A stretch of 64,000 bases of DNA from Aldrovandia affinis (lineage: Eukaryota; Chordata; Actinopteri; Notacanthiformes; Halosauridae), in NCBI GenBank assembly GCA_029706075.1, contig JAINUG010000020.1, forward strand, positions 6,105,860 to 6,169,859, in the 5' to 3' direction. Position numbers and translations under genes: made by a program. Positions 13,101-21,203 of the stretch are shown piece after piece (the stretch's first letter is position 1; the number at the start of each line of letters is the position of its first letter). Under the pieces are notes generated by a model. It was not told the DNA's origin. It worked only from the letters and a program-made list of their open reading frames with translations, and did no database searches.

Positions 13101-15899
13101 GCGTGGAGAATTATTATTATTTTTATTTTTTTATTGTGCGACTGCTCAACCAAAACAAATCTCGGTCGACCAACAGCCCATCGACCAGTCGACTAAATGG
13201 GGTCAGCCCTACTCATCTGTCCACAAGACTTTGTTCCAGAACTCTTTTAGGTGCTTTATGTTGTCACGCCCCAACAACAATCTCCAAAGGCAATTGCAAA
13301 GTCTAGAATCAAGACTACACATCAACAGCTCTCTTCTGCATTCACTAACGACACAAATGAATACACCTGCCTAACGAAACATCTCACAATTCAACAAATA
13401 CTTGTAGTACCTTAAAATGGGGGGACCATGTACAAACGGTGCTGTCATTTCTAAACGGTTCATCTGATATGGATGAAAATACCCTCAAATTAAAGCTGAC
13501 AGTCTGCACTTCAACGTCATTGTATCGTGTCAAACTCAAAGTGCTAGAGTACAGAACCAAAACAACAAAAAATGTGTCACTGTTCAATGAATGATGGTGC
13601 TCACTGTATTTAGTGTGCTGCACCGGTCACCACACCTGCAGAAAGGAATAAGAAGTATAAGCTCACCTGTTGACCAGGTCTTGGAGCTTCTGCATGGGCT
13701 CCGGCTCTCCGTCCCGCCCACAGGTCAGAATCTCTCGCCCGTCATACACTCTAATGATCCGGTCTGCGGTGTTGATGAGGAAGCAGCTGGAGGTAGGGTG
13801 AGAGAGTGATCAAGAACAGCATGGCAAAGGTTTCTGTGACAGCTCTAGGGACATTCTTCCTAAAAAAACAATGATCCAGGATCATTACCAATTTTACCAA
13901 CCATTTTACCATTACCATTTTACCAACCAATTAGATTAATCCCCAATTGCTGTTTAAGAAATTATGAAACTGACCCAGGTTAGTTTTGGGGACAGAATCT
14001 ATAGACCTTACTTAAAATGGTGAATACGGGTGCTTGCCTCTTACCTGCCTTTGCGTGCAAACTCAATGGATTTGATGGCAGTTGTGTTGCTGGTGCCAGT
14101 GGTCACCCTGAATGAAGCCACCAAGTCCTGTGTGTCCATCTTCAGCACCAAAATCTAGAGGGACAAACCATCAAAAACATTTGAGCCATAGATGGCATTA
14201 ATCAGGGAACATTTAAAAAAAAAAAAATCCCTAAAATTCTCCCCCTGACCTTTCCCTTAGCATTGCCAGTATAGATGTACTCCCCACGCCGGTCAAAGGC
14301 TGCCACCACATTGAGGTCTGAGTCATCGTCCACAGGCAGAACAACGTGCTTGGAATCCGAGAGGGTGAGCAGAACTGGGGCTGACTTCATGGGACACACA
14401 AGAACTTTGTCCCTGCACACAAACAGAGATCATAAAACATTTCCACCAAGTAACTTTGATTTTGTTGTTCGACCAGGTTTGAAGATAAATATACATAAAG
14501 TCATTCTCTCACCATCCATATATAAAGGGAAGAAGGTACTTACAAGTCCCGTGGGTGATACTGCAATTTGAGGATAGGCGAGGGGAAGCGGAATCTCTGA
14601 TCACAGTCGCCAGAGAGGACGTCCCACTGGGACACAATGTTGTCCGTCGAGGCACTCACCAGCTTGTGGCCATCTCTACTCCAGCTGTTAACCCCCCCCC
14701 CCAAAAAATTGTTTTAGACTGCTGTACCAATGCCACTATTATGTATATCTGGCTATCGACGAAATGAAGCCACTGACTCACCAGAGAGAGCAGACAGGGT
14801 GTATGTGCGCGCTGATGATTTTAGCTATTCCGCGGGTAAGAAAGTCCCAGATGACAATGCGGCCGTCGTTGCATCCCACAGCGAGTAGTGTGCCCCAGCG
14901 GTTGAAGGTACATGTGAGGGCCATGCTGATACAATCCAGCGTGCCATCTGCCTCCTACCATTGACAAGCAAACAACAAAACCTTAGGATATTGTCAATTG
15001 CAGCCTGAGTATTACAACACTGCAACAGTGACAATGCTTGTTGCTAGCTAGCGAATGCCTTTGAACGAACCGTACAACCCGTTAAAAACCTTAAAAAACC
15101 ATAGCTGTCGAGTTAGCCAACATTACATAAGGAGGAAAAATAACAGCTGGACCTTAGCTAGCAGGTTCGACGGTTAATTTGATTTGAGATATCTGGCTAA
15201 CCAAGATACATCATCCTACAACTGCTCGCTAACAAACTAGTTCGATGGCTTACCTCAGGATAATTCTGCCCGAAGGATTCTGGAAAAAAAGAAATCGAGG
15301 TTAACTGATAATGCATTACGAACTACAATAGGCTCCTCTCCGTCTATGGTACAACTGTAACGTTAGCTAGCTAGCTATAAATAATGTAACCCAACGTTAA
15401 CTCCCCAAGTTAGCTAACATAGTCTGTTGTGTTTTAGAAATGCGCTCTACAAATACAACAGATTCGTATTAAAAACTAATAAAAATACAGCGTTAGCTTG
15501 CAAATGTTACCCTGCTTCTACTAGCTAGTCAACGTTAGTTTTGTATTTAGGTTAACGTATCGCTAACGTTTGAATATGGTTAACTAACGATAGGGAACAA
15601 ATGCATAACGTTAGCTAGCAACCAACTCCAATAGTAATATTTTCTTATTAGCTAAGAGTAGCTATTGATTTTTGCATTTCAACTCCAGACTGTATGGATA
15701 CACCTGAAAGCATTATTGGGTAGTGCTAATGTTATATAACACAATATTACTGCACTATTCTTGCTAGGTATGTAGCATAACGTTAGCATTAGCTACCTTC
15801 TAATTAACACGACAATATGTGCTAGCTAACGATAGCGTTAGACAGATAGTTAGGATTGAATTTCACAAAACTATAATTACCGAGCAGTTCCAGGTTCAT
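3930..15899 (-). CDS. rbbp5: RBBP5, WD40 subunit of KMT2/SET1 histone H3K4 methyltransferase complexes
   Basis: Thirteen coding exons on the minus strand translate, with matching splice phases, to 534 complete codons that follow human RBBP5 (538 residues) almost throughout. RBBP5 is a nuclear core subunit, with WDR5, ASH2L and DPY30, of the MLL/SET1 complexes that methylate histone H3 lysine 4. Residues 1-326 are the WD40 propeller (start [15 protein letters not shown]). Residues 344-361 form the acidic ASH2L-contacting segment ([18 protein letters not shown]), and residues 371-378 contain the WDR5-binding EDEEVDVT. The tail is basic and rich in KSKKK and [10 protein letters not shown]. The ATG at 15,899 is the conserved family start. 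The mammalian C terminus (SQPLTAGGAISELL) was not found, so the last exon is missing or divergent: either splicing continues from the donor at 3,930, or the frame reads through to a stop at 3,904. Introns carry several transposons but no exon appears disrupted. Confidence 0.96.
4880..5124 (-). CDS. rbbp5: rbbp5 coding exon 12
   Basis: Encodes residues 389-471 ([20 protein letters not shown] through [11 protein letters not shown]). The middle ([20 protein letters not shown]) is GC-rich and diverges from mammals, as expected of a disordered linker. Confidence 0.93.
5388..5457 (-). CDS. rbbp5: rbbp5 coding exon 11 (WDR5-binding motif)
   Basis: A 70-bp exon encoding residues 366-389 ([23 protein letters not shown]). 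It includes the EEVDVT motif known to dock onto WDR5. Confidence 0.95.
5959..6076 (-). CDS. rbbp5: rbbp5 coding exon 10 (acidic ASH2L-binding segment)
   Basis: Encodes residues 327-366, starting [17 protein letters not shown] and carrying the strongly acidic [18 protein letters not shown] stretch. In the family this contacts ASH2L and helps stimulate the methyltransferase. Confidence 0.95.
6126..6225 (-). repeat. SINE-like 3' module, partial copy
   Basis: Read on the minus strand this ends with the teleost repeat module gtaagtcgctctggataaga then gcgtctgctaaatgcttaaa. It is truncated about 90 bp in and lies in the rbbp5 intron after exon 9. Confidence 0.75.
6335..6520 (-). repeat. Half-arm copy of the 20-kb palindromic repeat
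   Basis: The plus-strand order cacattttacatttacattt, catttagcagatgctcttat, then catacctgtaacactgggaa matches the left arm of the palindrome at 20,036-20,457. Only one arm is present, and it stops at the point where the palindrome loop would begin. Confidence 0.75.
6936..7007 (-). CDS. rbbp5: rbbp5 coding exon 9
   Basis: A 72-bp exon encoding residues 303-326 ([20 protein letters not shown] then QNQV), the last propeller strand. The 3.8-kb intron before it holds two Tc1-like elements. Confidence 0.95.
7463..8769 (-). mobile_element. Tc1/mariner-like DNA transposon, decayed
   Basis: About 1.3 kb bounded by inverted ends: left cacgaccagtccaaggtttt, right (reverse complement) cactgccggtcaaagggttt. 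Similarity continues about 50 bp inward (TTTTCCAGTTTTTA). A TA lies on the left side. Minus-strand frames encode an N-terminal helix-turn-helix part (7 kDa-scale block with [18 protein letters not shown] and [18 protein letters not shown], 8,084-8,425) and the C-terminal DDE block ([20 protein letters not shown], 7,622-7,849). The frame between them is interrupted, so it is inactive. It lies in rbbp5 intron 8. Confidence 0.92.
8985..10552 (-). mobile_element. Tc1/mariner-like transposon with ~205-bp TIRs, copy A
   Basis: The element is 1,568 bp and flanked by TA on both sides (8,983-8,984 and 10,553-10,554). The inverted ends begin caatgggggaaataagtatt and match for about 205 bp. A minus-strand frame at 9,219-9,860 encodes the catalytic region with [22 protein letters not shown] and [11 protein letters not shown], the DDE triad of Tc1 transposases. 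Compared with copy B at 42,058-43,662, about 60 bp encoding the transposase C terminus are deleted near 9,200, and the N-terminal DNA-binding part is out of frame. Confidence 0.95.
9219..9860 (-). pseudogene. Tc1-like transposase fragment (catalytic domain)
   Basis: A 213-residue frame holds the DDE catalytic core: SDET aspartate, [10 protein letters not shown] aspartate and NPIEHLW glutamate are all present. It lacks the paired helix-turn-helix N terminus, which lies upstream in other frames, and the normal C terminus (the frame ends PEYCG). It is a decayed transposase. Confidence 0.88.
10657..10741. repeat. CA-rich microsatellite
   Basis: An imperfect (CA)n tract with interspersed CG and CCA units, in rbbp5 intron 8 about 55 bp from exon 8. 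Confidence 0.9.
10797..10950 (-). CDS. rbbp5: rbbp5 coding exon 8
   Basis: Encodes residues 251-302 ([20 protein letters not shown] through [11 protein letters not shown]), part of the WD40 propeller. A CA-rich microsatellite lies just inside the next intron. Confidence 0.95.
11345..13606 (-). mobile_element. Tc1-like transposon interrupted by a hAT element
   Basis: The inverted ends (cagtgagcaccataattcat on the left, the same in reverse complement at the right) match over roughly 165 bp and are flanked by TA at 11,343-11,344 and 13,607-13,608. Minus-strand frames at 11,475-11,708 and 11,662-12,106 encode pieces of a Tc1 transposase ([43 protein letters not shown]). The total is 2,262 bp, of which 1,244 bp is the later hAT insertion, so the original element was about 1 kb. 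It lies in rbbp5 intron 7. Confidence 0.92.
11968..13211. mobile_element. hAT-family element with perfect 8-bp target duplication
   Basis: The ends read taggactgcccccgactaaa on the left and tagggctgaccccatttagt (reverse complement) on the right. Identical ctcatctg octamers flank it at 11,960-11,967 and 13,212-13,219, the size typical of hAT insertions. A subterminal ttggtcgaccaacag is present in both ends. Minus-strand sequence near 12,540-12,625 looks like a remnant of a hAT transposase C terminus (around [12 protein letters not shown]), but no intact transposase remains, so it is a deleted, non-autonomous copy. Confidence 0.92.
13667..13786 (-). CDS. rbbp5: rbbp5 coding exon 7
   Basis: Encodes residues 211-251 ([20 protein letters not shown] through QKLQDLVN). 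The donor is gtgagc. The following intron holds the nested Tc1/hAT pair. Confidence 0.95.
14045..14154 (-). CDS. rbbp5: rbbp5 coding exon 6
   Basis: Encodes residues 175-211 ([20 protein letters not shown] through KSIEFARKG). It sits between a ccctctag acceptor and a gtaaga donor. Confidence 0.95.
14250..14412 (-). CDS. rbbp5: rbbp5 coding exon 5
   Basis: Encodes residues 120-174 ([20 protein letters not shown] through [11 protein letters not shown]). It is nearly identical to mammalian RBBP5. The donor is gtcagg. Confidence 0.96.
14544..14684 (-). CDS. rbbp5: rbbp5 coding exon 4
   Basis: Encodes residues 73-120 ([16 protein letters not shown] through QYHPRDL). The acceptor is odd: the AG is preceded by ttaac and then a run of 11 G on the coding strand (11 C at 14,692-14,702 on the plus strand), so there is no close pyrimidine tract. 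Confidence 0.94.
14782..14954 (-). CDS. rbbp5: rbbp5 coding exon 3
   Basis: Encodes residues 16-73, beginning [20 protein letters not shown] and ending at AHIHPVCSL. These are the first WD40 blades. The donor is gtgagt. Confidence 0.95.
15254..15279 (-). CDS. rbbp5: rbbp5 coding exon 2 (26-bp microexon)
   Basis: A 26-bp exon between a ttttttccag acceptor and a gtaagc donor encodes residues 7-15 (ESFGQNYPE). It is too short to be found as an open frame, but its phase joins exons 1 and 3 perfectly. Confidence 0.93.
15881..15899 (-). CDS. rbbp5: rbbp5 coding exon 1
   Basis: Encodes residues 1-7 (MNLELL plus the first base of the next Glu codon). The donor is GTAATT. This is the conserved short first coding exon, and the ATG matches the family N terminus exactly. 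Confidence 0.9.
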
Positions 15900-16310
15900 G
15901 ATGAACCTTTATGTGAAACAATTTAAAGGTAAACACAGCCGTTATTGTTTTATTTTCTTGGATCCATAGGCGCTAGCATAACAACCGATAAAAGTAGCCA
16001 AAAGCGCGACTGGCGCCCAGCCGCAACGAAGGACCGAAAACAATGTACTGATTACGTTGCCTGAAACAAACAAAACAAAAATCTATAAGCGGTTAAACCC
16101 TCCCATAATAATCACTTAGTTCGATCACCTAACAAGACAAATAATACCATTGAATTATATGATGATATACAGGTTAATAAACGAATCTTGACTAAATTCA
16201 GGCATTCACGTAAGACAGCTGGCGACGTATATTTGGGGGTAGACGCCAGATGCCCCCAATGCAGAGGACAGAGACGCGAAGTACGCGTGACGTCAAATGC
16301 GCGAAATTGA
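15900..16310 (-). promoter_or_regulatory. Probable rbbp5 promoter/5' UTR
   Basis: This is the stretch directly upstream of the rbbp5 start codon. A palindromic CRE core TGACGTCA lies at 16,288-16,295 and an E2F-like gcgcgaaa at 16,299-16,306. The segment 16,008-16,035 is locally CpG-rich. No TATA box stands out. The start of transcription is inferred only from position. Confidence 0.5.
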
Positions 16311-16334
16311 CCATCGTAACTGATGGTTCGGAGT

Positions 16335-16364
16335 ATGGTTATGGTTATGGTTATGGTTATGGTT
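16335..16364 (+). repeat. (ATGGTT)n hexamer repeat
   Basis: Five uninterrupted ATGGTT units lie just upstream of the rbbp5 promoter. The unit is not the vertebrate telomere hexamer. Confidence 0.95.
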
Positions 16365-16602
16365 AGGTCACACGCAAGTCCAACACGCCAATCACATCTC
16401 GAATCGCATTCAGTCTCTACCTATATTTGGGTAACAATGCTAACTACCAAAATCCTAACTTAACCAAGAGGAAGAATAACGGAAAAACTGACTTCAGACC
16501 AGCACTCATGGGCAACTACCAGTATGCACCACTCACCTGTAAACTGGACCAAGCCTTAATGTCTGGAGGTGAAGCAAATTGAAATCTGTTGGTTGGCGGC
16601 AG

Positions 16603-16628
16603 TAATAATAATAATAATAATAATAATA
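16603..16628 (+). repeat. (TAA)n microsatellite
   Basis: Eight to nine TAA units. The sequence just after it (16,660-16,850) resembles the 3' non-coding end of a dispersed fish repeat (ctcaaagtgctacaaaagca), but its family is not certain. Confidence 0.9.
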
Positions 16629-16639
16629 CAATTGTGTTT

Positions 16640-17800
16640 TATTTATAATTAACTTTTAATTATACGTAAATCTCAAAGTGCTACAAAAGCATAGGACAAA
16701 GAAAACAAACACCAAGTTAAGAAAAGCGCCCAGACTCTGGTTTCCTCAGGTGGTGAGGGAGAGAATTCCACAGGTGAGGTGTGCCGAGCAGAAGGCCCGA
16801 TCCCCCATGGTGCGGAGCTTGGTCTTGGGGGTACGGAGGAGCAGGCTGGGAATATATATATATATATTTAAGGTACAATTTTGGACATTTTGCAGTAGGC
16901 TACACATTTTTATGCTAAACATAAGGAAATCCCAGTGTCCTTTTAAGTTTTTGAAGCTCTGAAATATATTGTAGGAAATTATTTATTCACTATAGAATGT
17001 TGTTCTGGGATTAGTTGTTTGCGCGGGTTGAAGTTCAGCCACAGTGGGAACTGCGTCAATCACGTAACTATGTAATGCTTGTTTGGGAAGGGAACGCTTA
17101 TTGCTTTGACAGACTACAATTACATAACGGATAGGTTTACAAAGTCGAAATAACTATGGCTGTATCGACCGTTTGTATTAATGTAGAATGGCTGGTTAAT
17201 TAAAGCAGTAGGCTAGTGCTACATGAGTAAGAAAGTACCTTATCTAGCTCGATAAAATCACATAAAATCAATTGCTTGGCAGCTAACGTGATTACACACC
17301 AGCCTTAACAACAGGACTAACATAAACCCCTGTAGGTAACGTTTACTTGCTGGGTTTTCTTAATTTTCTGAGACACTTAACTGACACGTGATGTATATTC
17401 TATAGAAGATTGTGGAAGACTATAGTAGCCTAGTTTTAAATCGGCTACGTAGGGGTCCCTCCATGCCAACTCCACATTTAGATTGAGCTATTTCTTTGAG
17501 ATGTGCTACGTTTAAAAATGCTATTCATCGCCATCATCATCATTATTCTTTTTTAATTTCCCTTTCAACCCGTCATGACCTGTAAAATGTCAAGCTAAAG
17601 TTGACCTAACCTAGGGATACGTGACATCAAACTTGTGCGTGCGGCGATAATGCAGAAAATAGCTGTTTATGGACCAGAACGAAAAGTTAATTGAATCACA
17701 GGTTCTGGCATCAGATCGTTATAGTGGCAAAATCCATCATGCCAATTAAAAACAACCTTGTGAATTATGAAGAGGTATACAGAGATGTCTGCTTGATTAT
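16640..17800. other. Intergenic, no gene seen
   Basis: AT-rich sequence between the rbbp5 promoter and the decayed coding fragment at 17.8 kb. It includes an (AT)n run at 16,853-16,867. No coding signal or named repeat was recognised. Confidence 0.5.
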
Positions 17801-17833
17801 TTGATTATTGATTGATTTGGTTGATTATTTTAG

Positions 17834-18353
17834 GGAACCCTACCTTTGCTTGTACCAGCAAGACAATCTACAAGCTTACCATACAAACACAAACAGACCC
17901 CCATACAGGGTCAAAACCATGCAGCAGAAGGAAAATGGGTGGCAGTAAATTGTTGGGTAAATCACCCAATCAAACGCATGCTTTGCAACATGACAAATAA
18001 TGGCTTGCTGGACATGGACGACGAATGTATCAAATAGTGTGTCCTCCTTCACCAGAAAATGCAGTGCCTGGAATGCCCACACAATCCCTGGAAAGGGCAT
18101 CCCAGATGTACTGTTCACAAATAACTTGAGGGCTGCCTTAGTTTCCCATGACCTTTTCCCTCCTGCAGACATATTGGCTGCTGAGTATATCAACCATGAA
18201 GGGAGCCTTACCTATCCCACAGCCTTAGGCGAAGACCCTTTGAATGGCCTACCAGACCTGACACAGCATAGAAAGGAGCTTTTTTCAACCACAAAAAACA
18301 TTAAGGCTCCACTTCCTTTTAGCTGTATAAAGGTTTATTTTTTACATCATTGA
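17834..18353 (+). pseudogene. Decayed coding fragment, family not recognised
   Basis: Protein-like stretches occur in more than one plus-strand frame, for example GKWVAVNCWVNHPIKRMLCN near 17,930-17,990 and NAHTIPGKGIPDVLFTNNLR near 18,075-18,135. The composition looks like an old coding sequence rather than chance. I cannot name the family. It may be the tail of a domesticated or element-derived integrase-type protein, but this is a guess. Confidence 0.35.
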
Positions 18354-18710
18354 TTACTTTTTAACCCAAATGTTCTTAAAATCAAAGTATTTATATTTTA
18401 TTTAAAATAAATGTCCTGAATATACCTTGAGATTTCCTTGCTTGAAAACAAAAATCTTTCTCTCCAGGCTTAAAATATATAAAAATTGATTTATTTTCCA
18501 GTACAATATCTTGTTTTCAAATGTCTACAAACAAATTCTTGAGTGAAACAAGTATGTTTGTGTGAAATCAACTAGAACTGTTATTGACACATTTTGTGAA
18601 TGTATATTGTTGGCTTTGCAAAAGTACCAAATGTATTGCTGCAGGACAGCTTCTGCGTTTACTTTTTAGAAATTACACCATGACCTCAAATGCACAGGTT
18701 TTAGATCAAG

Positions 18711-18897
18711 AGTGCACAACTCCATTCCTGGTGCAGGTGTGGTACGCAGATGCCTGCAATGATGTCTATTGCTGTATTCCTGCACTGATCTCGTGCGCTA
18801 ACTATGATTGTTCCTACCATGTATTAATGCACATCTTGTAAGTCGCTCTGGATAAGAGCGTCTGCTAAATGCTTAAAATGTCAAATGTAAAAATATG
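18711..18897 (+). repeat. Half-arm copy of the 20-kb palindromic repeat
   Basis: Runs from ctggtgcaggtgtggtacgc to gtctgctaaatgcttaaaat and matches the right arm of the palindrome at 20,036-20,457 almost base for base. The mirror arm is absent. Confidence 0.8.
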
Positions 18898-19417
18898 GTG
18901 GGCTGGTGTGTATGCTGGAGGTGTAAAGCACTTTTTCAACACTATCTTTGCACGAGCCTTAACCCTATTTTTAACCATGGGTTCAGGTTAGACGCTACAA
19001 TCATGTCAAACGAAATACAGTAATAGAGTTGTTCTCGTTTTACCACTTCAGTGCTCATGGGGGAGCCCATCGACCACTAATATTAGTATGATATTATTAA
19101 TGAAACGGCAGCAAAAGCGAGAACATCTCTGCAAATGTCTGCCGTGAATTCATTGCTATTTTGTAAAATACCGGTAGTGTTGATGGCTTGAGTTCAGTTT
19201 TTTGCCAGTTTAGGGGAGTATGGGTGATTCTTAATTTTCCTGCATTCTTGGGAGATCTGGTCCCAGCTCACACTTTGGCTGCATTTTTGCTTTTGGAGAG
19301 AGACAAACTTGGTTTGGCATCATCTTCTTCCATTTAATCTCTTTTGTGATTGTTATATGTTTTTATGTCTAGGATTTAGTATTTGTTAAGGTAGTTGAAC
19401 CTGCGTCTGTAGATTGG

Positions 19418-20025
19418 ACGTTGAATATGCTCATGGTTTTTCTTATCACTGTTATGCCAACGACACTCAACTCTTTCTCTCCTTCTGAGACCCATGTCCC
19501 GGTGCGGATCTCTGCATGCCTGGCTGACATCTCTGCCTGGATGTCCACCCACCACCTGAAGCTGAACCTGGGGAAGACTGAGCTGCTCTTCCTGCCATCG
19601 AAGGGCTCCCCTATGATTGATGCTTCAATCACCGTGGAAGGCTCCATAGTGTCTCCGTCCCAGTCTGCCAGGAGTCTTGGAGTGATCCTGGATGACCAGC
19701 TGTGCTGACCGTTCCTCACCCAAGAGGCCACACAACTCCTGGTCCAGGCCCTGGTGATCTCACATCTGGACTACTGCAATTCCTTGCTGGCAGGCCTACT
19801 GGCCTGTACCATCAAGCCACTGCAACTAGTCCAGAATGCTGCCGCACGTCTGGTGTTGAATCAACCTAAGTTCATCCATGTCACCCCTCTACTCCTCTCT
19901 GCACTGGCTCCCCATCGCAGCACGCATCAGATTCAAATCACAGGTGCTGGCTTATCAAGCGGTAAGAGGAACTGCTCCCCCTTACCTCCAGACACTCATG
20001 GATGGATGGATGGATGGATGGATGG
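19418..20025 (+). mobile_element. L2-clade LINE, 5'-truncated reverse transcriptase remnant
   Basis: Plus-strand frames encode the C-terminal part of a fish L2-type reverse transcriptase: RISACLADISAWMSTHHLKL NLGKTELL, ARSLGVILDDQL, ALVISHLDYCNSLLAGL and KPLQLVQNAAARLVLNQPK. The frame is interrupted around 19,705 and again near 19,890. A (TGGA)n tail at 19,997-20,025 follows. It is dead on arrival, as most L2 copies are. Confidence 0.88.
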
Positions 20026-20035
20026 AAAATATTCA

Positions 20036-20457
20036 CACATTTTACATTTACATTTTAAGCATTTAGCAGACGCTCTTATCCAGAGCGACTTACAAGATGT
20101 GCATTAATACATGGTAAGAACAATCATAGTTTGCGCACGAGATCAGTGCAGTAACACAGCGATAGACATCGTTATTGGCAGCTGCATACCATACCTGTAA
20201 CAACACTGGGAAGGAAAAAGTTAGTCAATCATTTTTTATTTAAAAAAAAAAAAAAACCCCACTAACGTTTTCCTTCCTGGTGTCACAGGTGTTACAGGTG
20301 TGGTATGCTGATGCCTGCAATGATGTCTATTGCTGTATTCCTGCACTGATCTCGTGCGCTAACTATGATTGTTCCTACCATGTATTAATGCACATCTTGT
20401 AAGTCGCTCTGGATAAGAGCGTCTGCTAAATGCTTAAAATGTAAAATGTCTAATGTG
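20036..20457. repeat. 422-bp near-perfect palindromic repeat
   Basis: Two arms of about 190 bp face each other around a ~40-bp A-rich loop (20,225-20,265). The left arm reads inward from cattttaagcatttagcaga. The right arm ends gtctgctaaatgcttaaaat. Both arms carry the gtcgctctggataagagcgt module found in teleost SINEs. Single arms occur at 6,335-6,520 and 18,711-18,897. This could be two head-to-head insertions or one foldback element. Confidence 0.85.
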
Positions 20458-20793
20458 TTTGGGCATGTATTTGGGGTTTTTTTCTGTAGTTTATTGGTGA
20501 CAGGTGTTGGAAATGAGTCTTTGGCTATAAACACTTCATGCAATGCATGTTATCCTTGTTTTTATTTTACATTCTAGTAATTATTTGTGCAATGTCCCTG
20601 ATAAATAAACAAACAAATACAAATATATACCACGTATCATGCCAATTCGGATTGCTTTTAGACCTATTGTGCGGTCACGTTTTCCTTTTCTTTTGACACA
20701 GCAGCTTTCTTTTAATAACTTTTAAAGAAAACAAATTAGTTAAATTTGCATATCAACATGCTAATCATTGGCGGAAATTGCAGTATGGTAGTT

Positions 20794-21203
20794 ATGGAGT
20801 GAATTCAGTGCCAAGTGTCTGTATGTGTAAGGAAACGATTTGCAAATATAAAACATTGCAAATGAAAAAATACAATCTGTATGTGTAAAAGCATGCTTTC
20901 AAAACTTGCACATGTAACAAAGCAATTTGGGATCATCCTGATTGGGTTGGCAGAGACTTACCTCTCCTGATAAGCAATGACTTGCCTATCAATGTCTGCA
21001 ATGGCTGTGTTCCTGTGTAAAAAAAATATTTGTACACACGCACATTTTGATATTTCATGGACAGATTGCTTTTTAAGTTTTCATTACATTTGCAAAGCCT
21101 GTATACACATACAGATATAATTTTTACATTTGCAATGTTTTATTTATATTTGCAAATCCTTTTTTCAAACATACAGACTTTTGGTATTGAATTTACTACA
21201 TAG
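20794..21203. mobile_element. MITE-like element with ~90-bp inverted ends
   Basis: The left end (ggagtgaattcagtgccaag, then gtctgtatgtg and atttgcaaatataaa) is mirrored by the right end (reverse complement gtagtaaattcaataccaaa, then gtctgtatgt and atttgcaaatataaa). The interior is AT-rich with no coding potential. The superfamily is not determined. Confidence 0.75.

Noticed and set aside
16335-16364. Possible interstitial telomere repeat
   Set aside because: The unit is ATGGTT, not TTAGGG.
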